DNA of 64,000 nt from positions 28,356 through 92,355 of the forward strand of contig NZ_AUMF01000020.1 of NCBI RefSeq assembly GCF_000430545.1, read 5' to 3'. Each line of letters begins with the position of its first letter. Within the stretch, counting starts at the first letter, position 1. Source of the stretch: Tenacibaculum ovolyticum DSM 18103. Its GTDB lineage: Bacteria; Bacteroidota; Bacteroidia; Flavobacteriales; Flavobacteriaceae. Shown in pieces: positions 36,119 to 45,770 of the stretch. The translations under genes were made by a program, and so were the position numbers. The notes beneath the pieces are model-generated. The model was not told where the DNA came from. It worked only from the letters and a program-made list of their open reading frames with translations, and made no database searches.

Positions 36119-36943
36119 TTATTCTTCACTTTGATGTTCTGAACCCCAAAAACGTCTTTTCTCTCTATATTCTTGTTCTTCTTTTATTTGCTTTGGTGTT
36201 AGTACCTTTAAAAATGATGGATGCTGTTCTATTGCATATTCTATTTTTTCTATAATACTCGATACCTCTTCGTTTTCGTAATCAATTTCTAGGGGTTCTT
36301 TTATAACCATTGATTGTAAAACATTACGCTTTTTTATTCTTAATCCTTTTTTATCAAAAGACCTCCTAAATCCATCAATTACAATAGGTACCACAACAGG
36401 TTTACATGTTTTTATAATGTGTGCTGTACCACGGCGAATAGGTTTAAATGGGGTGGTAGTTCCTTGCGGAAAAGTAATAACCCATCCGTCATTTAAAGCC
36501 ATACGAATATTAGAAATATCAGACATTTTTACTTTTCGTTTTATGTCTTTACCTTCACTTCTCCAAGTTCTTTCAACAGAAACAGAACCTACATAAGCGA
36601 ATATTTTAGGTAATAAACCAGCTCTCATAGTCTCTCCAGCAGCAATGTAATAAATATTTAACTTAGGATTCCATAAATAACCGATGTTTCTGATATTGTC
36701 ATCACGTCCTTTTAAAGCGGCGTTAAAAACATGAAACATAGAGGCTACATCAGCAAAATATGTTTGATGATTTGAAATAAACAAAACATTTTTGTCAGGA
36801 AGGTTACGTAAAATATCCATACCCTCAATTTGTAAATCGTTAAATTTACGGTAGCGTCCGTGTGAAATAACACCCAGTACTTGTATTAGAAAACGTTTTA
36901 GTAGTAAAATATGTCCGAATGGATTCCTTTTTAATAAAGGCAT
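36119..36943 (-). CDS. 1-acyl-sn-glycerol-3-phosphate acyltransferase-like protein (PlsC family)
   Basis: A 274-residue lysophospholipid acyltransferase-type protein. Block I is SNHQTYFADV, which has five residues between His and Asp where the family norm is four (HX4D). Block III is FPQGTTTPFKPIRRGTAHI and block IV is VVPIVIDG. It probably acylates lysophosphatidate or a related lipid at the inner membrane. The altered spacing is worth a check, though it might be lineage-typical. Confidence 0.88.
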   Translation of the reverse strand: MPLLKRNPFGHILLLKRFLIQVLGVISHGRYRKFNDLQIEGMDILRNLPDKNVLFISNHQTYFADVASMFHVFNAALKGRDDNIRNIGYLWNPKLNIYYIAAGETMRAGLLPKIFAYVGSVSVERTWRSEGKDIKRKVKMSDISNIRMALNDGWVITFPQGTTTPFKPIRRGTAHIIKTCKPVVVPIVIDGFRRSFDKKGLRIKKRNVLQSMVIKEPLEIDYENEEVSSIIEKIEYAIEQHPSFLKVLTPKQIKEEQEYREKRRFWGSEHQSEE

Positions 36944-36995
36944 TTGTAATTGTTTTTTTTATGTAAAAGCTAAATTACAAAAGAAATAGAAATTA

Positions 36996-37625
36996 TTACT
37001 CTTTAAATAAATCTTTAATTTCTGATAGCATCATAGCAGTTGCCCCCCAAACGACATAATTGTTTAGTTTAAAGCACGGTACATTAGTGTTTTTCATATA
37101 AGAAGTTTCCATTTCTACAGATGTTAAATTGTTGTCATTTAACAAATCACTAATTAAAACCTCTATAATATTAGCAACTTCATAGTTTGGACTAAAATTA
37201 GGTTTTTCTTTAAGCATGCCTATAAATGGTGCAACTAAAAAATTACTAGGAGGAATATAAGAGTCTGAAAGTTGACGAATAATTTTAATTTCTTCAGATA
37301 TAACACCAACTTCTTCAAAAGTTTCTCTTAAGGCTGTTATTTCAAAAGAACTATCTTTTTTTTCTGTTTTACCTCCTGGAAAGCTAATTTGTGCCGAATG
37401 AGTTCCTTTATAACTAGCTCTTTCGGTTAGTAAAAAACAAGTTTGATTGTTTTTGTTAGGATAAAATAATGCTAAAACGGCAGCTCTCCTTGGATTTTTA
37501 CTATCAATTAATTCTTGAGAAAACTGAGTTCTTAGTTTAGGAGCTAATTTCATTTGTGAGGTTAATCCTCCTAAAGATTTGTTTTGTAATTTCTCTATTT
37601 GATTTATAAAATCAGTAAAAATCAT
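36996..37625 (-). CDS. CoA pyrophosphatase-like Nudix hydrolase
   Basis: A 209-residue protein with a canonical Nudix box in GGKTEKKDSSFEITALRE continuing TFEEVGV (about 83-108), preceded by the CoA-subfamily pattern SFPGGK and RRAAVLALFYP. It likely cleaves CoA or derivatives into 3',5'-ADP and phosphopantetheine. First gene of the three-gene minus-strand unit. Confidence 0.92.
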   Translation of the reverse strand: MIFTDFINQIEKLQNKSLGGLTSQMKLAPKLRTQFSQELIDSKNPRRAAVLALFYPNKNNQTCFLLTERASYKGTHSAQISFPGGKTEKKDSSFEITALRETFEEVGVISEEIKIIRQLSDSYIPPSNFLVAPFIGMLKEKPNFSPNYEVANIIEVLISDLLNDNNLTSVEMETSYMKNTNVPCFKLNNYVVWGATAMMLSEIKDLFKE

Positions 37626-37645
37626 ACGTTTTTAGTATTTTAGAG

Positions 37646-37653
37646 CAAAAATA
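37646..37653 (-). promoter_or_regulatory. Candidate -7 element of the Nudix-PlsC-M42 unit
   Basis: TATTTTTG on the minus strand fits TAnnTTTG, 20 bp before the ATG at 37625. Confidence 0.45.
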
Positions 37654-37729
37654 TTAATTTAAGAAGTTGAAAATTGAATAATTTGGCTTGAATTTTGATT
37701 TGTTATCAATATAAATAATTTTATTATAA

Positions 37730-38026
37730 ATGAATATAAAAAACAAATATAAAAAATTAGCACTTAGTTTATTGTTTGATGCTATGGGATTAGTATCATA
37801 CGCTATACCAGGCGTAGGAGAGTTCTTTGATGTGATTTGGGCTCCTGCATCAGCTTATTTAATGACAAAAATGTATAAAGGGAATAAAGGTAAAATAGCA
37901 GCAGCTATTACTTTTATTGAAGAAGCTATGCCAGGGTTAGATATAGTGCCAACATTTACACTTATGTGGTTATATACACATGTGCTTACATCTTCTAAAG
38001 AGCCAAAAACAACAATTGAAGTTTAG
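37730..38026 (+). CDS. Conserved small membrane-associated protein of unknown function
   Basis: A 98-residue protein with two hydrophobic stretches (LLFDAMGLVSYAIPGVGEFFDVIWAP and a C-terminal MPGLDIVPTFTLMWLYT) around a Lys-rich turn (KMYKGNKGK). This pattern recurs in flavobacteria as far as I recall, with no known role. Own terminator downstream. Confidence 0.75.
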   Translation: MNIKNKYKKLALSLLFDAMGLVSYAIPGVGEFFDVIWAPASAYLMTKMYKGNKGKIAAAITFIEEAMPGLDIVPTFTLMWLYTHVLTSSKEPKTTIEV

Positions 38027-38040
38027 ATACTATTTAAAAT

Positions 38041-38070
38041 AAAAGGGCAATCATTAATGATTGCCCTTTT
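38041..38070. terminator. Bidirectional terminator, perfect 30-bp palindrome
   Basis: AAAAGGGCAATCATT followed by its exact reverse complement, between convergent genes. Confidence 0.9.
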
Positions 38071-38088
38071 ATTTTAAATGTAGGTTGT

Positions 38089-40656
38089 TTAGTTTTTAAT
38101 AAACTTTTTAGTAAAAGATCTTTGCTTGTCATTTACTTCAAGAATATACACTCCTTTTTTTAGGTTAGATACATTAATATTAGCATGATTTACTTTTCCT
38201 TTTAAAACCTCTTGACCAATGATGTTTGTAATTTTAAAATTAGCATTTCTATCATCAACCATTTCAATTTTTATAAAATTAGCGGTAGGGTTAGGGGAAA
38301 TAGCAGCATTAAATATTGGTGCTTCATCTCCTAAATTTCCATCAATTATAGTTTTGTAATTATTATTCCCTTTAGCACTTACACCTATGTTAACAGAGTA
38401 ATCTTCAACTTCACCGTAAGAAAATGCTTCACAAGCGGTAGGCGCTGCATTCCACTTCATAGAAACACGCATTCTTGTTGTTCCTGTTAAAACATTGGTC
38501 GGAATAGAAAAATTATAAGATAAGTTACCTGCGCTAGATGAAGATCCGCTTACAACTTCTTCGCTGTTTTCAAAAACTCCATTTTTATTAAAATCAATCC
38601 ATACTTTCCAAAATTCAGTATATGATGAACTTGAAAAACCAGCACTTACAATAATTGTATTGTTTCCGTAACTTAAATTACCTGTTTGAGAAGTAAAATC
38701 ACCATAACCACTGTTCGCAGTAGTTGTGTTAGAAATTCCACCAATAACAATATTATCAATATATTCAAAATTAGCATTATTACCTTTCGAATTACAGTAA
38801 GTAACAGCGGTACTTAGAGTAGTAACGCTAACTATATTACTTGAATTTGAAACATTATTAGCGGCATCTTTTGCTTTTACAGAAAAACTATAGTTTGTTG
38901 CAGCTGTTAAATTAGTTACAGTATAGTTTGTGTTTGTAATTGTAGCTATTTTGGTTGTCCCCTTGTAAACATCGTAGGCTGTTACAGCAATATTATCAGT
39001 AGCAGCTGTCCAGTTTAAAGTTAATGAGGTTTCTGTAATTGACGTGGCTGCCATGTTAGTAGGAGCAGTTGGAGCTGTGGTATCTACTGATGAGCCACCA
39101 CCATCAATTGTATGATTTCCTAAGCCATTAAAAGTATCTTTTGAAAAAGTGTTCCATTCAGATGTTGTATAAGTTGTGTTTGGAGATTTAATAGTAGCTT
39201 TTCTTTGCAAGGTTTTATCTTTAGCAAATGTTGAAGAGTTATTTGGGTTTCCAATAAGATCAATAATAGAGTTCCCTTTAAATAAACCGATAGCATCATT
39301 TCCATTAAAAGAAGAAATGCTACTTTCTGTTAATTGAGCCTTATTTTTAATTGTAGCTGAAGCACTAGTGTTAGCTATTACATATGTCTTCCCGTTTTGT
39401 AATGAGCCAGTTAAATTTAATGTGTTAGTCCATCCGCCACCATTAGAAGCTTTCTTTAAAGAGTATCCAGATAAATTAATCGTAGCACCTGTAAAATTAG
39501 CTATTTCTAAAGCTTTATTATTAGAAGAACCTTCTACATATTCAGAAATAAACAATTCTGTAGCAGTACCAGAAGAAGGAACATCTTTTGTTATTATTGT
39601 AGCGGTATTACTAGCTGTCGAGATGTTATTAGCAGCATCTTTTGCTTTTATAGAAAAGCTATAGTTTGTAGCAGCTGTTAAACCTGTTACTATATAAGAA
39701 TTTGTAGCTGTTGTAGCTAGTTTAGTAGCTCCTTTATATACTTCATATCCGGTTACAGCAACATTATCAGTAGCATTAATCCAAGATAAATTTACAGAAG
39801 TCTGTGTGATACTAGCGGTAGTTAAATTAGTAGGAGCAGTTGGCGCTTGAGTATCTGAAGAACCACCTCCATTACCAAATAAATCCTCTGCTTGAGGACC
39901 TCCCCAAATTTGCGTAGCAAAAGCAGGATTATCGATAAAAGGGTTTCTATTACCCTGAATTCCTGCTAAAATTGGATTTCGCTGTGCTTCGAAACTGGAT
40001 ACAGGATCCTCAGCATTCCATTGTAATAATAAATTAATCATATTACTATCAGAAGAATTAGCTGTACCAATAGCAACATTACTTGGTAAACACTGATTAT
40101 TATAACGTAAGTACATGTATAGCATCATACGAGCAACATCACCTTTCCATTCATCACCAGGATACCATCCGCCAGAACGACTACCTGCATTACCAGAACC
40201 AGAAACAAATTTCTTGCTACTTCTTTGTCCGTTAAAAGAAATATCAGCAGGTCTTAAATGGTGAACATCTGATCCTGGTCCAGATGTTCCTAAGTTAGGA
40301 TTACCTAATGATTTTGGATATACATGTTCTCTATTCCATTGTGATCCAGCAGAACCACCATTAGCGTCTTTACTACGAGTTCTGTCTGTTATATAATTCC
40401 CATCAGAATCACTATAACCATAAATTAAAATAACTTTATTATTATCAGTAGGGTCTAAGTCAGATTGTTTTAAAGCATTCCATACTTCAGGAGAATACGA
40501 TAAATTTACAGCATGCGTACTAATTATTTTAGTAGCTAAAGCATTTTTTAATGCTGTACTAGTTTGGTTTAAGTTTACATCATTATAATAGGATGGTATT
40601 TGAGAAAATAAAGAAAATGAAATAAAAAGATAGATGAAGAGTAATGATTTTTTCAT
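38089..40656 (-). CDS. Secreted endonuclease I with FN3, lamin-tail and GEVED domains and T9SS sorting domain
   Basis: An 855-residue exported protein. Signal peptide (1-19); endonuclease I domain (about 20-255) with catalytic His111 in WNREHVYPKS and GPGSDVHHLRPAD; fibronectin type III repeat one (about 268-358); lamin-tail domain (about 368-525, ELFISEYVEGSSNNKALEI); FN3 repeat two (about 530-620), closely similar to the first; GEVED domain (about 625-760, YGEVEDYSVNI); and a type A T9SS C-terminal sorting domain (about 775-855, NPTANFIKIE ... KKGVYILEV). It probably degrades extracellular DNA as a secreted or surface enzyme. Confidence 0.95.
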   Translation of the reverse strand: MKKSLLFIYLFISFSLFSQIPSYYNDVNLNQTSTALKNALATKIISTHAVNLSYSPEVWNALKQSDLDPTDNNKVILIYGYSDSDGNYITDRTRSKDANGGSAGSQWNREHVYPKSLGNPNLGTSGPGSDVHHLRPADISFNGQRSSKKFVSGSGNAGSRSGGWYPGDEWKGDVARMMLYMYLRYNNQCLPSNVAIGTANSSDSNMINLLLQWNAEDPVSSFEAQRNPILAGIQGNRNPFIDNPAFATQIWGGPQAEDLFGNGGGSSDTQAPTAPTNLTTASITQTSVNLSWINATDNVAVTGYEVYKGATKLATTATNSYIVTGLTAATNYSFSIKAKDAANNISTASNTATIITKDVPSSGTATELFISEYVEGSSNNKALEIANFTGATINLSGYSLKKASNGGGWTNTLNLTGSLQNGKTYVIANTSASATIKNKAQLTESSISSFNGNDAIGLFKGNSIIDLIGNPNNSSTFAKDKTLQRKATIKSPNTTYTTSEWNTFSKDTFNGLGNHTIDGGGSSVDTTAPTAPTNMAATSITETSLTLNWTAATDNIAVTAYDVYKGTTKIATITNTNYTVTNLTAATNYSFSVKAKDAANNVSNSSNIVSVTTLSTAVTYCNSKGNNANFEYIDNIVIGGISNTTTANSGYGDFTSQTGNLSYGNNTIIVSAGFSSSSYTEFWKVWIDFNKNGVFENSEEVVSGSSSSAGNLSYNFSIPTNVLTGTTRMRVSMKWNAAPTACEAFSYGEVEDYSVNIGVSAKGNNNYKTIIDGNLGDEAPIFNAAISPNPTANFIKIEMVDDRNANFKITNIIGQEVLKGKVNHANINVSNLKKGVYILEVNDKQRSFTKKFIKN

Positions 40657-40787
40657 GTTAATTGAAGGTCTATTTAGATTTAATGCAAAAAAACAATTAT
40701 TAGCTATAACAAATGTTACTAAATAGTTAATAATCAGTGTGATTAATACTATCAGAAAAGTAGTGCAGTTTATTCTTTTATTTTCCG

Positions 40788-40795
40788 TAAATTTG
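40788..40795 (+). promoter_or_regulatory. Candidate -7 element of pheT
   Basis: TAAATTTG fits TAnnTTTG, 23 bp before the ATG at 40819. Confidence 0.5.
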
Positions 40796-40818
40796 CGGGC
40801 TAAAATTAGAGATTGATT

Positions 40819-43245
40819 ATGAAGATATCATACAATTGGTTACGACAATTTTTACAAACAGACTGGGAAGCAGAGAAAACTGGTGAGTTATTAACTGATC
40901 TAGGTCTTGAAGTAGAAGGTATAGAAACAGTTGAAAGTATTAAAGGTAGCTTAAAAGGTATAGTAGTAGGAGAGGTTAAAACATGTGTGAAACATCCGAA
41001 CGCTGATAAGCTAAAAGTTACTACGGTAGATTTAGGTGATGGTAATCCTATCCAAATTGTTTGTGGTGCACCTAATGTAGCAGCGGGTCAAAAAGTACCT
41101 GTAGCAACTGTTGGAACAATCTTATATGATGATAAAGGTGAAGCCTTTAAAATTAAGAAAGGAAAAATAAGAGGTGAAGAAAGCCATGGAATGATTTGTG
41201 CCGAAGACGAACTAGGTTTAGGTAATGGTCATGACGGAATTATGGTTTTAGACGAAAGCTTAGTTTCAGGAACTCCTTGCTCTGAGGTTTTTAATATAGA
41301 AACAGATTATGTTTTCGAAATAGGTTTAACACCTAACCGTGCTGACGGAATGAGTCATTTTGGTGTAGCTCGTGATTTACGTGCAGGATTAATTCAACAA
41401 GGAATAAATTTAGAACTAATTTCTCCTTCTGTATCTAATTTTCATGTAGATGAACGTACGCAAAAAGTTGACATTGAGGTTGATGACAAGAATTTAGTAC
41501 CACGTTATTGTGGAATTACAATTACTGATATAAAAGTAAAAGAATCTCCTGAGTGGATAAAAAATAGATTAAAAGCTATTGGAATAGCTCCTAAAAACAA
41601 CATTGTAGATATTACAAATTATGTTTTACATGAGTTAGGGCAACCATTACATGCTTTTGATGCAAATAAGATTGCAGGTGGTAAAGTAATTGTAAAAACT
41701 TTAGAGGAAGGAACAAAGTTTACAACTTTAGATGAAGTAGAAAGAGAATTATCTGCTGATGATATTATGATTTGTGATGCTGATAATAACCCATTATGTA
41801 TTGGTGGTGTTTTTGGAGGATTAGATTCGGGAGTTAAAGAACATACAACTACTATTTTCTTAGAGAGTGCTTATTTTAATCCAGTTTCAGTTCGTAAAAC
41901 TGCAAAGCGACATGCGTTAAATACTGATGCTTCTTTTCGTTTTGAAAGAGGAATTGATATTAATCTAACAAAATACGCTTTAAAACGTGCAGCTCTGTTA
42001 ATTGAGGAATATGCTGGAGGAAAGATGTCTTCAGATATTCTAGATTTTTACCCAAAGAAAATTGAAGACTTTCAAGTATTCTTATCTTATGAAGGTGCAT
42101 ATAGATTAATTGGTCAAGAAATTCCAAAAGAAACGATAAAAAATATTTTAGCTTCTTTAGAAATAAAAATAAACAGTGAAACAGAAGGAGGATTAGGGTT
42201 AACAATACCTTCTTATAGAGTTGATGTACAACGTGAAGCTGATATTATTGAAGAGATTTTAAGAGTTTACGGTTATAATAATATTGAATTTTCACATAAA
42301 TTGAATACTTCAATTTCTTTTGATAGTAATAAAGATGTTAAGGTAGAAAACATTGTTGCAGACCAATTAACAGCTTTAGGCTTTAATGAAACAATGGCGA
42401 ACTCTTTAACAAAAGCTGATTATGTAGCTTTATCAGAAGATTTAAAAGAGGAACATAATGTTGAGATGTTAAACCCTTTAAGTAATGATTTAAAGGTAAT
42501 GCGTCAATCATTACTATTTAGTGGTTTAGAATCTGTTGCATATAACATTAATAGAAAAAATAATGCTTTAAAGTTTTATGAATTTGGTAAAACATATCAT
42601 AAATATGAAAGCGGATATCAAGAGGATAAACACTTAACACTGTTTATTACAGGTAACAGAACAAAAGATAGCTGGAAAGCAGAAACTAAAACTTCAGATT
42701 TCTTTTACTTAAAAGGAATTGTAACAAGCTTATTAAACCGTTTAGGATTAGGTAACTTAAAAACATCTCCAATTAAATCAGATATGTTTTCTGAAGGAAT
42801 TGTATTTAGCTTAGGTAAAACAAAGTTGGTTGAGTTTGGTGTGGTTAAAAAGAACATATTAAAAGGGTTTTCTATTAAGCAAGAAGTTTTATTTGCCGAT
42901 TTTAACTGGCAAAATATTTTAACATTAACAGGTAAGAAAAAAATTAAAGTAGCTGATTTAGCTAAGTTTCCTGCTGTGAAACGTGATTTAGCGTTGTTAA
43001 TTGATAATAAAGTTGAATTTAAAGAAATTTATAATTTAGCATTTCAGTCAGAGAAAAAATTATTGAAAGAGGTAGATTTGTTTGATGTATATGAAGGAGA
43101 TAAATTACCTGATGGTAAGAAGTCTTATGCAGTAAGTTTTGTTTTACAAGATGAAAATAAAACGTTGGCAGATAAGCAGATCGATAAAATAATGCAAAAA
43201 TTACAGCAAACATTCGAAAAGAATTTAGAAGCTGTTTTAAGATAA
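40819..43245 (+). CDS. pheT: Phenylalanine-tRNA ligase beta subunit
   Basis: About 808 residues, starting at ATG 40819 (MKISYNWLRQFL, the canonical N-terminus); an in-frame TTG at 40813 is not needed. Contains the tRNA-binding EMAP-like domain (CVKHPNADKLKVTTVDLG), B3/B4 (GLTPNRADGMSHFGVARDL), B5 and the C-terminal ferredoxin-fold anticodon-binding domain (KFPAVKRDLALLID). Its partner pheS is not in the window, so the subunits are encoded apart, which is common in this group. Confidence 0.97.
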   Translation: MKISYNWLRQFLQTDWEAEKTGELLTDLGLEVEGIETVESIKGSLKGIVVGEVKTCVKHPNADKLKVTTVDLGDGNPIQIVCGAPNVAAGQKVPVATVGTILYDDKGEAFKIKKGKIRGEESHGMICAEDELGLGNGHDGIMVLDESLVSGTPCSEVFNIETDYVFEIGLTPNRADGMSHFGVARDLRAGLIQQGINLELISPSVSNFHVDERTQKVDIEVDDKNLVPRYCGITITDIKVKESPEWIKNRLKAIGIAPKNNIVDITNYVLHELGQPLHAFDANKIAGGKVIVKTLEEGTKFTTLDEVERELSADDIMICDADNNPLCIGGVFGGLDSGVKEHTTTIFLESAYFNPVSVRKTAKRHALNTDASFRFERGIDINLTKYALKRAALLIEEYAGGKMSSDILDFYPKKIEDFQVFLSYEGAYRLIGQEIPKETIKNILASLEIKINSETEGGLGLTIPSYRVDVQREADIIEEILRVYGYNNIEFSHKLNTSISFDSNKDVKVENIVADQLTALGFNETMANSLTKADYVALSEDLKEEHNVEMLNPLSNDLKVMRQSLLFSGLESVAYNINRKNNALKFYEFGKTYHKYESGYQEDKHLTLFITGNRTKDSWKAETKTSDFFYLKGIVTSLLNRLGLGNLKTSPIKSDMFSEGIVFSLGKTKLVEFGVVKKNILKGFSIKQEVLFADFNWQNILTLTGKKKIKVADLAKFPAVKRDLALLIDNKVEFKEIYNLAFQSEKKLLKEVDLFDVYEGDKLPDGKKSYAVSFVLQDENKTLADKQIDKIMQKLQQTFEKNLEAVLR

Positions 43246-43250
43246 TTTAT

Positions 43251-43276
43251 AAGCTCCAATTTATTGGAGCTTTTTT
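43251..43276 (+). terminator. Intrinsic terminator of pheT
   Basis: AAGCTCCAAT / ATTGGAGCTT stem with TT loop and a T run. Confidence 0.88.
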
Positions 43277-43289
43277 GTAATTGAATATT

Positions 43290-43868
43290 ATGGTTTTACT
43301 TACAATGTTTCAAGAAAGTCAATCAAACACTAATTTATGGACTTCAATATTTGGAGGTGCTATTGGTGCAGGAATAATTTCTTTAATTGCTATTGTTTTA
43401 AATAGATATTATGATAAAATTAAATATAATAAAGAAGTAAAAACTTTTTTATGGAAAGAGAAAATTGAAGCAGCAAAAAAAGCTTCAGAATTCTATTTAG
43501 AATTTTTAAATTATATTAATTTATTAATTACCCATTTTGAATTATTGTCAGACGATGAAATCGGTTCAAGCGAATTAGCTAATAGAATAAGTTTATATGA
43601 AAATAAATTTATAATTAATACTAACTATGCGCATCACCACATAAATATATTTGAAGACTTATTGAATGATGATACAAAAATATTTACTTTAAGAATAAAC
43701 AAGGCTTTTCATAAAATAAAATTATCAAAGAAAGAGGAGAGAAAATTAAATCAAAAAGAAATAATAATTTTAATTGATGAGTTAAAACTATGTTATTCTC
43801 AACTAGAGATTATTCAAAAAGAACAATTGTCTAAAGTTAGAAATAGCATTAAAAATTATTTAAATTAA
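43290..43868 (+). CDS. Unknown protein with one N-terminal membrane helix
   Basis: About 192 residues from ATG at 43290; ATG at 43305 (MFQESQSN) is also plausible, and TTG at 43281 less so. One transmembrane helix ([21 protein letters not shown]) is followed by a Lys/Glu-rich helical, probably coiled, cytoplasmic region. No family recognised. Ends 7 bp before pyrD, so the two are likely cotranscribed. Confidence 0.7.
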   Translation: MVLLTMFQESQSNTNLWTSIFGGAIGAGIISLIAIVLNRYYDKIKYNKEVKTFLWKEKIEAAKKASEFYLEFLNYINLLITHFELLSDDEIGSSELANRISLYENKFIINTNYAHHHINIFEDLLNDDTKIFTLRINKAFHKIKLSKKEERKLNQKEIIILIDELKLCYSQLEIIQKEQLSKVRNSIKNYLN

Positions 43869-43875
43869 AGAATAT

Positions 43876-44913
43876 ATGTACAAATTAATAATACGACCAA
43901 TTTTCTTCCTTTTCGATCCTGAAAAAATACACTATTTTACTTTTTCTTTAGTAAAATTTTTATCGAAAATTCCTTTTGTATCAGCAATTTTCAGAAGTAT
44001 TTATCAAGTAAATGATAAACGTTTAGAGCGTAATTTATTTGGATTAACATTTAAAAATCCTGTAGGTTTAGCTGCTGGTTTTGATAAAAATGCAGTATTA
44101 TATAATGAGTTAGCAAACTTTGGTTTCGGTTTTGTTGAGATAGGTACTGTTACACCTAAAGCACAGGTAGGAAACCCTAAAAAACGTTTATTTCGTTTAA
44201 AAGATGATCAAGGAATTATTAACCGTATGGGGTTTAATAATGAAGGATTAGAGACAGCAATAACGCAATTAAAAAAGAATAAAGGAAAAATTATTATTGG
44301 TGGTAATATTGGTAAAAACACAAACATAGCACCAGAAAATTATACTGCTGATTATTTAGAATGTTTTAAAGGTTTACACCCGTATGTAGATTATTTTGTT
44401 TTAAATGTAAGTTGTCCAAATGTTGGAAGTCACGCAAAATTAGACGATGTAGATTATTTAAAAGAATTAATTACAGCAGTTAAAGAAGCGAATGATAAAG
44501 AAGTAAATAAAAAACCAATACTTTTAAAAATTGCTCCAGATTTAAATAACCAACAATTAGATGAAATCATTGAGCTGGTTATTGAAACTAAAATTGCCGG
44601 AGTTATAGCTTCAAATACATCAGTACATAGAGATAATTTAAAAGCTTCAGAAGAACGATTAAAAGAAATTGGTAATGGTGGTGTAAGTGGACAGCCAGTG
44701 AAAGAAAAAAGTACAAAAACGATTAAGTATTTGGCTGATAACTCTAACAAAGCATTTCCTATAATTGGGGTAGGAGGTATTCATTCTGAAAAAGATGCTT
44801 TAGATAAAATTGAGGCTGGTGCAGATTTAGTACAAATTTATACAGGTTTTATTTATGAAGGGCCAAGTTTGGTAAAGAGAATAAATAAAGCGATTTTAAA
44901 GAATATTAAATAG
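43876..44913 (+). CDS. pyrD: Dihydroorotate dehydrogenase (quinone), class 2
   Basis: A 345-residue enzyme with an amphipathic N-terminal membrane-association segment (about 1-40), then [44 protein letters not shown], the catalytic-serine region [13 protein letters not shown] and the FMN phosphate site [31 protein letters not shown]. It oxidises dihydroorotate with quinone in pyrimidine synthesis. The N-terminal extension marks class 2. Confidence 0.97.
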   Translation: MYKLIIRPIFFLFDPEKIHYFTFSLVKFLSKIPFVSAIFRSIYQVNDKRLERNLFGLTFKNPVGLAAGFDKNAVLYNELANFGFGFVEIGTVTPKAQVGNPKKRLFRLKDDQGIINRMGFNNEGLETAITQLKKNKGKIIIGGNIGKNTNIAPENYTADYLECFKGLHPYVDYFVLNVSCPNVGSHAKLDDVDYLKELITAVKEANDKEVNKKPILLKIAPDLNNQQLDEIIELVIETKIAGVIASNTSVHRDNLKASEERLKEIGNGGVSGQPVKEKSTKTIKYLADNSNKAFPIIGVGGIHSEKDALDKIEAGADLVQIYTGFIYEGPSLVKRINKAILKNIK

Positions 44914-44925
44914 ATATATTTAACA

Positions 44926-44969
44926 AACTAACTGATTTAATTTATATTAAATAATTATTTCAGTTAGTT
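44926..44969 (+). terminator. Possible terminator hairpin downstream of pyrD
   Basis: AACTAACTGA (44926-44935) and TCAGTTAGTT (44960-44969) pair perfectly; the loop contains a second small inverted repeat TTTAAT/ATTAAA. Few T follow, so termination is uncertain. Confidence 0.5.
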
Positions 44970-44986
44970 TTCAAATAACGTTTAAA

Positions 44987-45601
44987 ATGCTAGAAACTCT
45001 CATTTCTTTTGTATTAGCAACTGCTACTTTGGCTTTTTCACCAGGTCCAGATAATATTTTTGTACTTACACAAAGTATTGTAAATGGTAAGAAATATGGT
45101 TTAGCAACAGTTACTGGTTTAATGAGTGGTTGTATAATTCATACGACTTTAGTCGCTTTTGGCGTTTCTGAAATTATAAATCAGAACCCAAAGTTGTTTT
45201 TTATTATTAAGTTATTTGGAGCTGCGTATTTATTGTATTTAGCATACCAAGTATATAAGAGTGATGCAAAAATTGCATTTTCAACTGAAAATGTAGCTAA
45301 AAAATCTACACTCGAGTTGTTTAAAAAAGGATTTTTGATGAATGTATTAAATCCGAAAGTAACAATTTTCTTTTTAGCATTCTTTCCGCAGTTTTTATTT
45401 TCAGAAACAATCTCAACCGTAGTTCAGTTTTATGTTTTAGGAGGTTTGTTTATTATAACGTCTTTTATTATCTTTTCTTCTATTGCTATTTTAGCAGGAA
45501 GTATATCAGCTTCTATAAAAAAGAATGCCAAGATAGGTGTATTTCTAAAATGGGCTCAAATTGTAGTTTTTATAGTAATAGCAATACTTATTTTGCTATA
45601 A
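44987..45601 (+). CDS. LysE/RhtB family amino-acid exporter
   Basis: A 204-residue inner-membrane protein with about six helices and the family signature FSPGPDNIFVLTQSIVNGKKYGLATVTG at the N-terminus (quoted in part: FSPGPDNIFVLTQS), and GFLMNVLNPKVTIFFLAFFP in the middle. It likely exports amino acids or related compounds; the substrate is not readable. Confidence 0.93.
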   Translation: MLETLISFVLATATLAFSPGPDNIFVLTQSIVNGKKYGLATVTGLMSGCIIHTTLVAFGVSEIINQNPKLFFIIKLFGAAYLLYLAYQVYKSDAKIAFSTENVAKKSTLELFKKGFLMNVLNPKVTIFFLAFFPQFLFSETISTVVQFYVLGGLFIITSFIIFSSIAILAGSISASIKKNAKIGVFLKWAQIVVFIVIAILILL

Positions 45602-45728
45602 ACTGTTTTTGATAGCATTTAGCCCTTTTTTTACACTGTTTAATTGTTTTTAAGATAAGTCAGGCACTTTACGATCGATTTTAAAGAACTTCATAGCTAT
45701 TATTATTAATAAGCTGTAAAAGACTACC

Positions 45729-45736
45729 TATCTTTG
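45729..45736 (+). promoter_or_regulatory. Candidate -7 element of the DEAD-box helicase gene
   Basis: TATCTTTG fits TAnnTTTG, 34 bp before the ATG at 45771. Confidence 0.5.
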
Positions 45737-45770
45737 CAGTCAATAAAAATTTCATAGATATTTAAATATT

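Noticed and set aside
44926..44969. tRNA-like or structured RNA in the nested hairpin after pyrD
   Set aside because: No acceptor, D- or T-arm consensus; it is short and AT-rich, best read as a possible terminator.
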